In this document: positions 6,957 to 12,700 of the stretch, piece after piece | Position numbering within the stretch: position 1 is the stretch's first letter | Layout of the letters: every line of letters starts with the position of its first letter | NCBI GenBank assembly: GCA_002495205.1 | Contig: DAEE01000063.1 | Span: 5,550 to 18,249 of the forward strand | Reading direction: 5' to 3' | DNA: 12,700 nt | Source of the DNA: Thaumarchaeota archaeon UBA183 | GTDB lineage: Archaea; Thermoproteota; Nitrososphaeria; Nitrososphaerales; UBA183 | The notes under the pieces: generated by a model | The model's input: the letters and a program-made list of their open reading frames with translations, nothing else | Told to the model about the DNA's origin: nothing | The model's database searches: none | Made by a program: the position numbers and the translations under genes

Positions 6957-7249
6957 AGGTCGTGGCGGTCGGAGGGAAGGCGTTCGTCACAGGTTTCGTT
7001 CTGTCAGGCGTGAGCGGGAGGTACGTCTCCGGCGCTCCCGCGGCCCTCGAGATGATAGAGACCCTCGCAAAGGACCCCACGGTGGGCCTGATAATGGTCA
7101 GCGACGAAGTCGCCAAGCCCATAGCTGACCAGCTCACCCAGCTGAAGGCAAAAAAGGCAATCCCGCTGATCTACGAAGTCCCTGGCCCCGGGAGCAAGAA
7201 GGAGAAGGTCGAGTACAGGGCGATGCTGAGGGCCATACTCGGAGTCTGA
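6953..7249 (+). CDS. atpF: A-type ATP synthase subunit F
   Basis: A 98-residue protein of the usual length for subunit F. It has the Rossmann-like pattern MKVVAVGGKAFVTGFVLSGV at the N-terminus and GLIMVSDEVAKPI in the middle, followed by IPLIYEVPGPGS, the conserved strand and loop of archaeal/vacuolar F subunits. Subunit F binds subunit D in the central stalk and takes part in rotation and in control of ATP hydrolysis through its C-terminal helix. It overlaps the preceding gene by 4 bp (ATGA) and is followed 4 bp later by atpE. In many archaea F lies after subunit C; here C is absent and F precedes E. Confidence 0.85.
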   Translation: MKVVAVGGKAFVTGFVLSGVSGRYVSGAPAALEMIETLAKDPTVGLIMVSDEVAKPIADQLTQLKAKKAIPLIYEVPGPGSKKEKVEYRAMLRAILGV

Positions 7250-7253
7250 GATA

Positions 7254-7850
7254 TTGAGCAGGGCCGCGTCTGACACCCTCGAGAAGGTCTCGGGAGAGTT
7301 CGAATCCGAAGTCCTGTCCGACCTGGAAGCAGGGCGGTCCGAGACGCTGGCGAAGATAGAGGCTGTGAGGAAGGAAACCATGGAAGCCGTGAGCAAGATC
7401 CTCGAAACGAGCGAGAAGCAGGCCGAGTCTGCAAGGCGCCAGATCATCGGGGCCGCAGAGCTCGAAACCAGGAACGCCCAGCTGCGGTCTCTCGAGAGGG
7501 CTGTCAACGGGGCCTTCGACCTCGCTGCAAAGGAAATCTCGTCCGCCTCGGGGGCAACACACGAGAAAGCGTTGGCTGCCCTGATTCAGGAGGGACTGGA
7601 CGTGATCGGGCTCCGGGCCAAAGTGCGGTGTGCCTCCAAAGACAGACGAGCCGTGGCTACGGCCATAAGGAAGTTCGGAAGCAAGGCAAAGCTCTCCCTG
7701 GACAACGAGCCCGTAGACACAATGGGCGGCGTGGTCCTCACCACTCCCGACGGGGCAGTCAGGTTCGACAACACCTTCGAAGCGAGGCTCGAAAGGATGA
7801 GGCCCATCCTCCGGAAGGATGTCGCTTCGGTGCTCATGGGCACCGAGTGA
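7254..7850 (+). CDS. atpE: A-type ATP synthase subunit E, peripheral stalk
   Basis: A 198-residue protein with the normal subunit E architecture: a long N-terminal charged helix (about residues 5-90), then a mixed alpha/beta C-terminal domain containing EPVDTMGGVVLTTPDGAVRF and DNTFEARLERMRPILRKDV, the conserved head-binding region of E subunits. It forms the peripheral stalk with subunit H and binds the top of the A3B3 head. Start is TTG at 7254 with a GGAG at 7241-7244 placed 9 nt upstream, 4 bp after the atpF stop. It is followed by a 72-bp gap with its own TATA-like element before atpA, where other archaea often carry atpC and atpF. Confidence 0.87.
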   Translation: MSRAASDTLEKVSGEFESEVLSDLEAGRSETLAKIEAVRKETMEAVSKILETSEKQAESARRQIIGAAELETRNAQLRSLERAVNGAFDLAAKEISSASGATHEKALAALIQEGLDVIGLRAKVRCASKDRRAVATAIRKFGSKAKLSLDNEPVDTMGGVVLTTPDGAVRFDNTFEARLERMRPILRKDVASVLMGTE

Positions 7851-7877
7851 ACAACGGAAAACGGGCTTCACCGCTCT

Positions 7878-7888
7878 AAACGTTATAA
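7878..7888 (+). promoter_or_regulatory. Internal TATA-like promoter element before atpA
   Basis: AAACGTTATAA lies in the 72-bp gap between atpE and atpA, about 35-40 nt before the TTG start of atpA. Its first nine bases are identical to the element before the phosphoribosyltransferase gene. It suggests that A, B, D and the small ORF after them can be transcribed apart from H, F and E. Confidence 0.45.
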
Positions 7889-7890
7889 GG

Positions 7891-7906
7891 CCGCCAGATT
7901 CGGCGG
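7891..7906. other. Small inverted repeat between TATA-like box and atpA start
   Basis: CCGCC-AGATTC-GGCGG forms a perfect 5-bp inverted repeat with a 6-nt loop. It falls just where an archaeal transcript driven by the adjacent TATA-like box would begin (about 25 nt downstream), so it could be a repressor site or a hairpin that limits read-through from atpE. Short G+C-rich repeats also arise by chance in this genome. Confidence 0.25.
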
Positions 7907-7922
7907 TCGAGCAGGTTCCGTT

Positions 7923-9710
7923 TTGCCAGCCAAGGGAAAGATCGAGTGGATTTCCGGCCCGGCAGTCAAGGCTTCTGGCATGGCAGCCTCGAGGATGTAC
8001 GAAGTGACTCAAGTCGGCGAGGAGAAGCTCGTCGGCGAAGTCATCAAACTGACTGGTGACATTGCGTTCGTCCAGGTCTACGAGTCGACCAGCGGCCTGA
8101 GGCCGGGGGAGCCGGTCATGGGAACCGGCCAGCCCCTGTCAACCAGCCTTGGCCCAGGGATGATAGGGACAATCTACGACGGCCTCCAAAGGCCCCTCGA
8201 CGTCATTGCCGCCAAGGCCGGCGCCTTCATCACCAGGGGAATCTCGGCAGACTCGATACCATTCGACAGGGAATGGGATTTCGTCCCGGCAGTCAAGAAG
8301 GGGGACGAGATTGAAGGAGGCACGATACTGGGTACTGTCCAGGAGACCCCCCTCATAGAGCACAGGATACTCGCTCCTCCAACAGCACCAAAGTCCAAGG
8401 TCAAGGACGTCGCCAAGGCGGGGAAGTACAAGGTCGACGAAGTAGTGGTCACCGCAGACGACAAGTCGGGCAAGAAGCAGGAGCTCATGCTTTACCACCG
8501 CTGGCCAGTGAGGACCCCGAGGCCCATCAGGGAGAGGCTCGACCCCGAGATCCCACTGCTGACGGGCCAGAGGGTCCTGGACTCATTCTTCCCGATGTCG
8601 AAGGGAGGGACGGGCTCGATCCCCGGCGCTTTCGGGACAGGCAAGACCGTCACCCTTCACAGCGTAGCGAAGTGGGCCGACGCGAAGGTCGTGTTCCACA
8701 TAGGGTGCGGCGAGCGGGGCAACGAGATGACCGAAGTGCTGGTCGAGTTCCCGGAGCTGATTGACCCCCAGAGCGGCAGGCCGCTCATGGAGAGGACCAT
8801 CCTGATTGCCAACGTGAGCAACATGCCCGTAGCCGCCAGGGAAGCTAGCATCTACACAGGGGTGACCATGGCCGAGTACTACAGGGACATGGGGTACGAC
8901 ACAGTCCTGGTCGCCGACTCGACCAGCAGATGGGCCGAGGCGCTGCGTGAAATCAGCGGCAGGCTGGAGGAGATGCCCGCAGAAGAAGGGTATCCGTCTT
9001 ACCTGGCATCGAGGCTCGCAGAATTCTACGAAAGGGCAGGGCGAGCGGACATCCTGGGCACACCTCAGAGGACCGGGTCCATCACGCTCATCGGGGCCGT
9101 CTCCCCGGCTGGCGGGGACTTCACGGAGCCCGTCACCTCCCAGACCATCCGCTTCGTGAAGAACTTCTGGGCTCTGGACGCCAGGCTCGCCTACTCCCGC
9201 CACTACCCTTCCATCAACTGGATGAGCTCATACTCGGGGTACGTCGACTCCGTCAGCAAGTGGTGGGCGGAGAGGGTCGACAAGGAATGGGCGAAGGTGA
9301 GGGCAGACGCCTACGGCATCCTACAGCGCGAGGACGCCCTCAAGGAAATCGTCCGACTGCTTGGGCCCGAGGCGCTCCCCGACGAGGAGAAGCTAATCCT
9401 CGACGTCGCCAGGATGATCCAGATCGGGTTCCTGCAGCAGAACGCCTACGACGACGTCGACGCCTACTGCAGCCCACAGAAGCAGTTCGTAATGATGAAG
9501 ATGTTTGTCAACTACCACCAGGAGGCTCTCAGGGCGATTCGCAACGGGGTCCCCCTCCCCAGGATCAGGGGCATGCAGGTCATAGCCCCCATGCTCAGGG
9601 CGAAATTCGCCATCAAGAGCGAGGATCTCGATAAACTGGAATCGCTGTCAAGGCAGATGTTCGACGAGTTCTCGTCCCTCTCCGGCGTGCAGGAGGTCAG
9701 GGCGGGATGA
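7923..9710 (+). CDS. atpA: A-type ATP synthase catalytic subunit A
   Basis: A 595-residue catalytic subunit, normal length and without intein. After the N-terminal beta-barrel (1-75) and the archaeal/vacuolar-type bulge domain (about 115-195), the nucleotide-binding domain shows Walker A GAFGTGKT (235-242), the catalytic glutamate region GCGERGNEM (261-269), and later [19 protein letters not shown] (Walker B region and arginine-rich helix) and [17 protein letters not shown]. Six copies of A and B alternate in the A3B3 head, where A binds and turns over ATP. The P-loop reads GAFGTGKT rather than the common GPFGSGKT; the essential G-x4-GKT is kept. TTG at 7923 is the only start that gives the expected [16 protein letters not shown]-terminus. 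It overlaps atpB by 4 bp. Confidence 0.97.
   Translation: MPAKGKIEWISGPAVKASGMAASRMYEVTQVGEEKLVGEVIKLTGDIAFVQVYESTSGLRPGEPVMGTGQPLSTSLGPGMIGTIYDGLQRPLDVIAAKAGAFITRGISADSIPFDREWDFVPAVKKGDEIEGGTILGTVQETPLIEHRILAPPTAPKSKVKDVAKAGKYKVDEVVVTADDKSGKKQELMLYHRWPVRTPRPIRERLDPEIPLLTGQRVLDSFFPMSKGGTGSIPGAFGTGKTVTLHSVAKWADAKVVFHIGCGERGNEMTEVLVEFPELIDPQSGRPLMERTILIANVSNMPVAAREASIYTGVTMAEYYRDMGYDTVLVADSTSRWAEALREISGRLEEMPAEEGYPSYLASRLAEFYERAGRADILGTPQRTGSITLIGAVSPAGGDFTEPVTSQTIRFVKNFWALDARLAYSRHYPSINWMSSYSGYVDSVSKWWAERVDKEWAKVRADAYGILQREDALKEIVRLLGPEALPDEEKLILDVARMIQIGFLQQNAYDDVDAYCSPQKQFVMMKMFVNYHQEALRAIRNGVPLPRIRGMQVIAPMLRAKFAIKSEDLDKLESLSRQMFDEFSSLSGVQEVRAG
9691..9697 (+). promoter_or_regulatory. Shine-Dalgarno site of atpB
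   Basis: AGGAGGT lies 9 nt before the ATG at 9707 and inside the end of atpA. It is the strongest ribosome-binding site in the window and contrasts with the TTG-start genes, most of which lack one. Confidence 0.65.
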
Positions 9711-11119
9711 GCAGGTCCTCCTCGGGACTGGAATACAGCAAGGTCGCGGAGATCAGAGGGCCGCTTCTCGTGGTCGACGGCGTGGACAGGGCCGCCTTCG
9801 ACGAACTCGTTGAGATAGAGGACAACACCGGCAGCAGGAGGCTCGCCAGGGTGCTCGAGACGGGCTTCGGGAAGGCGGTCGTCCAGGTCTTCGAAGGGAC
9901 GTCGGGGCTCTCCGTCAGCGGCACCAGGGCGCGCTTCCTCGGCAAGACCATGGAGCTCCCGGTCTCCGACCAGCTCCTGGGCAGAGTCTTCGACGGCCTC
10001 GGCAGGCCCCAGGACGGGCTCCCAGATCCCGTGGCCAAGACGTTCCTCGACGTGAACGGTGCGCCCATCAACCCTGAGAGGCGCGAGTATCCGACAGACC
10101 TCATTCAGACCGGGGTCTCGGTGATAGACGGAATGCTTACCCTCGTGAGGGGGCAGAAGCTCCCCATCTTCTCGGGCGCAGGGATGCCACACAACATGCT
10201 GGCCGCCCAGATCGCCAGGCAGGCAACTGTGGTGGGAGAAGGGGAGGAGTTCGCAGTCGTGTTCGCTGCAGTCGGCGTCTCGCACAGCGAGGCGTCGTTC
10301 TTCCAGAGGACCCTCGCCGAGTCGGGTGCAATCCGAAGGAGCATCCTCTACCTGAACCTCGCAGACGACCCGGCAATCGAGAGAATCATCACGCCGAGGG
10401 TCGCCCTGACAGCCGCGGAGTACCTTGCCTTCGAGCTGGGGATGCACGTCCTCGTCATAATCACGGACATTACCAACTATGCCGAAGCTCTCAGAGAGAT
10501 CTCCGCTGCCAGGGAGGAGGTCCCGGGAAGGAAGGGCTTCCCCGGCTACCTTTACACAGACCTCGCGACCAACTACGAAAGGGCGGGGAGGATCAAGGGG
10601 AAGAAGGGGAGCATCACCCAGATGCCCATCCTCTCGATGCCCAGCGATGACGTAACCCACCCGATCCCAGACCTAACGGGCTACATCACCGAGGGCCAGA
10701 TCTTCCTTGGAAGGGAGCTCTTCCGAAAGGGGATCTACCCTCCTGTCTACGTCCTCTCTAGCCTCAGCAGGCTCATGGGCCCCGCCCTGGGCTACGTCAT
10801 CAAGCAGGGCAAGGCCCGCCCGGACCACCACCAGGTGGGGAACCAGCTCTACAACGCCTATGCCAGGGCGGTCGAGCTGAGGGCACTGGCCGAGATCGTG
10901 GGCAAGTCGGGCCTTACGGGCTCCGACCTGAAGTACCTGCAGTTCGGAGACGAGTTCGAGCAGAAGTTCCTCAACCAGGGGTACGACGAGAACAGGACCT
11001 TCGAGGACACCCACCGCATCGCCTGGGAGGTCCTTTCAGTCCTCCCCGAGAGCGAACTTACGAACATCAAGGAAGAGTTCATCAAGCAGCACTACATCAA
11101 AGGGAAGTCGGCTGCATAG
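9707..11119 (+). CDS. atpB: A-type ATP synthase regulatory subunit B
   Basis: A 470-residue non-catalytic subunit. It has the B-type N-terminal barrel, [13 protein letters not shown] (92-104), the degenerate P-loop region [20 protein letters not shown] (155-174) that lacks a GKT motif, and the C-terminal helical domain ending in [10 protein letters not shown] alternates with A in the head and contributes arginine residues to the catalytic interface. One visible deviation is the segment after [10 protein letters not shown]: it reads [20 protein letters not shown], where most archaeal B subunits have a shorter stretch of the type GIGEGKTREDH. Start is ATG at 9707, coupled to atpA by an ATGA overlap and preceded by a strong Shine-Dalgarno site. 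atpD begins 3 bp after its stop. Confidence 0.96.
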   Translation: MSRSSSGLEYSKVAEIRGPLLVVDGVDRAAFDELVEIEDNTGSRRLARVLETGFGKAVVQVFEGTSGLSVSGTRARFLGKTMELPVSDQLLGRVFDGLGRPQDGLPDPVAKTFLDVNGAPINPERREYPTDLIQTGVSVIDGMLTLVRGQKLPIFSGAGMPHNMLAAQIARQATVVGEGEEFAVVFAAVGVSHSEASFFQRTLAESGAIRRSILYLNLADDPAIERIITPRVALTAAEYLAFELGMHVLVIITDITNYAEALREISAAREEVPGRKGFPGYLYTDLATNYERAGRIKGKKGSITQMPILSMPSDDVTHPIPDLTGYITEGQIFLGRELFRKGIYPPVYVLSSLSRLMGPALGYVIKQGKARPDHHQVGNQLYNAYARAVELRALAEIVGKSGLTGSDLKYLQFGDEFEQKFLNQGYDENRTFEDTHRIAWEVLSVLPESELTNIKEEFIKQHYIKGKSAA

Positions 11120-11122
11120 GCC

Positions 11123-11764
11123 ATGTCAGTAGCGTCAGGCGGCAACGTTCTCCCGACGAAAATCGAGCTCATAGGCACCCGCAAGCGTCTCCAGACAGCG
11201 GTCAGGGTCAAGAAGGTCCTCGACGACAAGAGGGACGTGCTCCTGAAGCGCCTGGACGAGATGATTGAGCGGGCCACCACCGCCCGGGACGAGATATCGC
11301 AGCCGCTTTCGGACGCCTACCTGGCGCTCTATGACGCCTACCTCAAGCTCGGCCCGCTGAGGCTGGAGGGCATAGCGGCCAACACTCCGCCCATGGTGGA
11401 AGCCGATGTGAGCGTCCGGCGGATCGTCGACGTGGACATCCCTTCCGTGAAGCTCTCAGAGAGGGAGGTCGGAATGACCTACGGGTTCGCTGACAGCAAC
11501 GTGGCAGTGGACAGGGCCTCGAGACAGATGAGGAAGGCCCTCCCGTCCATCTTCCGGGCAGCCGAGTACGAGAACGCCATCTTCCGGCTCGCGAAGGAGC
11601 TGGAGAAGACCCAGAGGCTCCTCAACGCCCTGGAGTACATGATTATCCCGCGCTACGAGAACTCCATCCGATACATACAAGCCACCCTGGAAGAGAGGGA
11701 GCGGGAGGAGTTCTCAAGGCTGAAGCACGTGAAGAAGGTCCTGGAGAAGAAGGTGGCGCAATGA
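11123..11764 (+). CDS. atpD: A-type ATP synthase subunit D, central stalk
   Basis: A 213-residue protein of normal length for subunit D. It has the expected long antiparallel coiled coil: an N-terminal helix beginning LPTKIELIGTRKRLQTAVRV and continuing KKVLDDKRDVLLKRLDEM, a short central globular part, and a C-terminal helix with LAKELEKTQRLLNALEYMII and PRYENSIRYIQ, the most conserved signature of the family. D is the rotor shaft inside the A3B3 head and binds subunit F. Start is ATG at 11123, 3 bp after the atpB stop. Its stop overlaps the start of the following 45-codon ORF as ATGA. Confidence 0.95.
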   Translation: MSVASGGNVLPTKIELIGTRKRLQTAVRVKKVLDDKRDVLLKRLDEMIERATTARDEISQPLSDAYLALYDAYLKLGPLRLEGIAANTPPMVEADVSVRRIVDVDIPSVKLSEREVGMTYGFADSNVAVDRASRQMRKALPSIFRAAEYENAIFRLAKELEKTQRLLNALEYMIIPRYENSIRYIQATLEEREREEFSRLKHVKKVLEKKVAQ

Positions 11765-11898
11765 GCGAAGACCTAGTTGATGGGCCGTTCAAGTCCGCTG
11801 CCAAGCGGGTCCAGGACGCCTACGACCAGGCCGCCGCAGACCTGAAGGCGAAGGCCGAGAAGGCGAAGTCCGAGGCGCTCAAGAAGGTCGGCCAGTAG
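11761..11898 (+). CDS. 45-residue helical protein at the end of the ATPase operon
   Basis: A short ORF starting at ATG 11761 and ending at TAG 11896-11898. It encodes 45 residues, MSEDLVDGPFKSAAKRVQDA followed by an Ala/Lys/Glu-rich tail ending KKVGQ. After about residue 11 it can form one amphipathic helix. Evidence that it is real: ATGA overlap with atpD like the other coupled genes of the operon, a GGTGG purine-rich stretch about 9 nt upstream inside atpD, and codon use like its neighbours. Methanosarcina operons also have a small gene (ahaG) after ahaD, but no sequence relationship can be shown here. It could be a stalk-associated or regulatory peptide of the ATPase. Its last 20 bp overlap the end of the convergent membrane-protein gene. 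Confidence 0.6.
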   Translation: MSEDLVDGPFKSAAKRVQDAYDQAAADLKAKAEKAKSEALKKVGQ

Positions 11899-12118
11899 GC
11901 TTCTCATTCTTCCCGACTACTACCTGTATCACCTTCCATATCACGAGCATTCCCAACACGAACCCCGCCGTGGAGAAGGCGATGGCGAGGACGCTTCCGG
12001 GATACCCGGCCTGTCCGCCCACATAGAGCCCAAGGAGCGCCCCTCCGAGTATGAGGGGGGTGAGCACCAGGGCTGTGGTCACTACCACTATCAGCAGAGC
12101 CCTCCTGCCCTTGCTCAA
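11879..12118 (-). CDS. Small two-helix membrane protein, possibly AtpZ/AtpI-like
   Basis: A 79-residue protein with two hydrophobic segments (about residues 8-32 and 43-66), a basic N-terminus (MSKGRR) and a basic polar C-tail. The pattern PLILGGALLGLYVGG, a short polar hinge, then STAGFVLGMLVIWKVIQ recalls the two-helix AtpZ/AtpI proteins encoded with bacterial ATP synthases, where glycine-rich helix 1 is followed by a helix with GFxxG. This resemblance is by eye only; many unrelated small membrane proteins look similar. Start is TTG at 12118-12116, with an ATTTTA element 28 nt upstream. It is convergent with the ATPase operon and its 3' end overlaps the 45-codon ORF by 20 bp. Confidence 0.6.
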   Translation of the reverse strand: MSKGRRALLIVVVTTALVLTPLILGGALLGLYVGGQAGYPGSVLAIAFSTAGFVLGMLVIWKVIQVVVGKNEKPTGRPS

Positions 12119-12143
12119 CGAGCGGGGGCCCTGGGGGCGCGGG

Positions 12144-12149
12144 TAAAAT
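12144..12149 (-). promoter_or_regulatory. TATA-like element before the small membrane protein gene
   Basis: Read on the minus strand this is ATTTTA within a very G+C-rich 48-bp gap, centred about 28 nt before the TTG start at 12118. The spacing fits a leaderless archaeal transcript. The gap also separates the gene from the upstream ribonucleotide reductase, which ends at 12167. Confidence 0.4.
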
Positions 12150-12166
12150 CGTTGTGGGGCCCGGGG

Positions 12167-12700
12167 CTACTCACACTTCGAGTAGCCGCAGGAGCCGCAG
12201 TGGTAGCACCCGTTCTCGAAGACCAGGGTGTTCTCATGGCAGTCGGGGCAGGTCCCCCCCGGCGACTTTGGGTTCCCTTCGGTGGGGAACCCCGACTCCT
12301 TTACCACGTGGTTCAGGGTCAGGAGCTCCAGCGCCTTGGCTATTGCGTCGGGGATGGACTGGAGCTGGGTCCCCTCGTCCCAGGAGACGTACTTCCCCTT
12401 TATCCCCTTGAGGGTGGACACGACGTTCTTGATGTCGCCGCCGTGCTGGAGGTAGAGGCTTATCAGCCTCCCCAGGGCCTCGGCGTCAGCCTTCTCGTCC
12501 CCCCCGGACTTGCCCAGGGTCACGAAAACCTCCTTCAGCACACCGTTGTCCGTGTTGGCCGTCACATAGATGCCTCCCTGTGGGAGCCTCAGCTTGAGTG
12601 TTCTCCCCTCCATCATCTTGGGGCGCTCGAACTCCTCCTGAGGCGACTCGACCTTCTTCACCAGCTTCTCTGTCTCGAGGATGCCCTCCCTGCTCCCCTC
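12167..12700 (-). CDS. nrdJ: Class II (adenosylcobalamin-dependent) ribonucleotide reductase, C-terminal part
   Basis: The frame is open from the window edge to a TAG at 12169-12167, so this is the last about 177 residues of a longer protein; an internal GTG at 12661 should not be taken as the start. The visible part contains the NrdJ C-terminal domain: RTLKLRLPQGGIYVTANTDN, EVFVTLGKSGGDEKADAEAL, GRLISLYLQHGGDIKNVVST and LKGIKG. It ends in a CxxC...CxxC zinc-ribbon-like tail, CPDCHENTLVFENGCYHCGS and CGYSKCE, which is typical of B12-dependent reductases and supplies cysteines that pass electrons to the active site. The enzyme makes deoxyribonucleotides without needing oxygen, so the host can grow anaerobically or microaerobically provided it has cobalamin. 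The active-site barrel lies outside the window. Confidence 0.9.
   Translation of the reverse strand, partial: EGSREGILETEKLVKKVESPQEEFERPKMMEGRTLKLRLPQGGIYVTANTDNGVLKEVFVTLGKSGGDEKADAEALGRLISLYLQHGGDIKNVVSTLKGIKGKYVSWDEGTQLQSIPDAIAKALELLTLNHVVKESGFPTEGNPKSPGGTCPDCHENTLVFENGCYHCGSCGYSKCE

Noticed and set aside
7298..7307. GTTCGAATCC, resembling a tRNA T-loop
   Set aside because: It lies inside atpE in frame as coding sequence, and no acceptor stem, D-arm or anticodon arm can be built around it.
7134..8012. Minus-strand open frame of 292 codons opposite atpF/atpE/atpA
   Set aside because: It spans three real plus-strand genes and their promoter gap, with no recognisable motifs.
8620..8660. 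Possible intein at the AtpA P-loop, a frequent insertion site in archaea
   Set aside because: The sequence runs uninterrupted through GAFGTGKT into the following helix and the protein has normal length.
9512..10660. Long minus-strand open frame (382 codons) opposite atpA/atpB
   Set aside because: It is antisense to two certain genes, has low-complexity Arg/Gly/Pro/Leu-rich content and no recognisable domain; such frames are expected in G+C-rich DNA.

Overview
The window is a gene-dense, G+C-rich stretch of an archaeal genome. Archaeal origin is supported by an A-type (not F-type) ATP synthase operon, heavy use of AGG for arginine, TATA-like boxes about 25-38 nt before promoter-proximal start codons, and many TTG starts. 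The lineage cannot be fixed from the sequence. The sequence style of AtpA/AtpB and the B12-dependent ribonucleotide reductase would suit a TACK archaeon, possibly a non-ammonia-oxidising thaumarchaeal relative, but that is only an impression.

Left part (1-5880): a catabolic block for nitrogen heterocycles. The 3' part of a luciferase-like (probably F420-dependent) oxidoreductase is followed after 5 bp by an SsnA-family aminohydrolase. Facing them is a three-gene minus-strand operon, read arcC (carbamate kinase) -> AtzA/MtaD/guanine-deaminase-type amidohydrolase -> hyuA (D-hydantoinase/dihydropyrimidinase), with spacers of 9 and 11 bp. SsnA, a hydantoinase and a carbamate kinase are also found together in the bacterial anaerobic purine/urate degradation locus (E. 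coli hyuA, yqeA, ssnA region). This is the most interesting aspect of the window: it looks like an archaeal, possibly F420-linked counterpart that deaminates and opens a purine-derived or related ring and recovers ATP from carbamoyl phosphate.

Middle (5881-6566): a 185-bp divergent promoter region carries TATA-like elements on both strands and a perfect inverted repeat (TTCACAC-4 nt-GTGTGAA). It separates arcC from a purine-type phosphoribosyltransferase gene on the plus strand.

Right part (6589-11898): an A-type ATP synthase operon in the order H-F-E-A-B-D followed by a 45-residue helical ORF. Several junctions are ATGA overlaps, and atpA has what looks like an extra internal promoter. Genes for subunit C and for the membrane subunits I (a) and K (c) are not in this operon as seen. 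Converging on it is a small two-helix membrane protein that recalls the AtpZ/AtpI type of ATP-synthase accessory protein. The window closes with the C-terminal part of a class II (adenosylcobalamin-dependent) ribonucleotide reductase on the minus strand. No RNA genes, mobile elements or CRISPR arrays were seen, and no gene-free stretch exceeds 300 bp.
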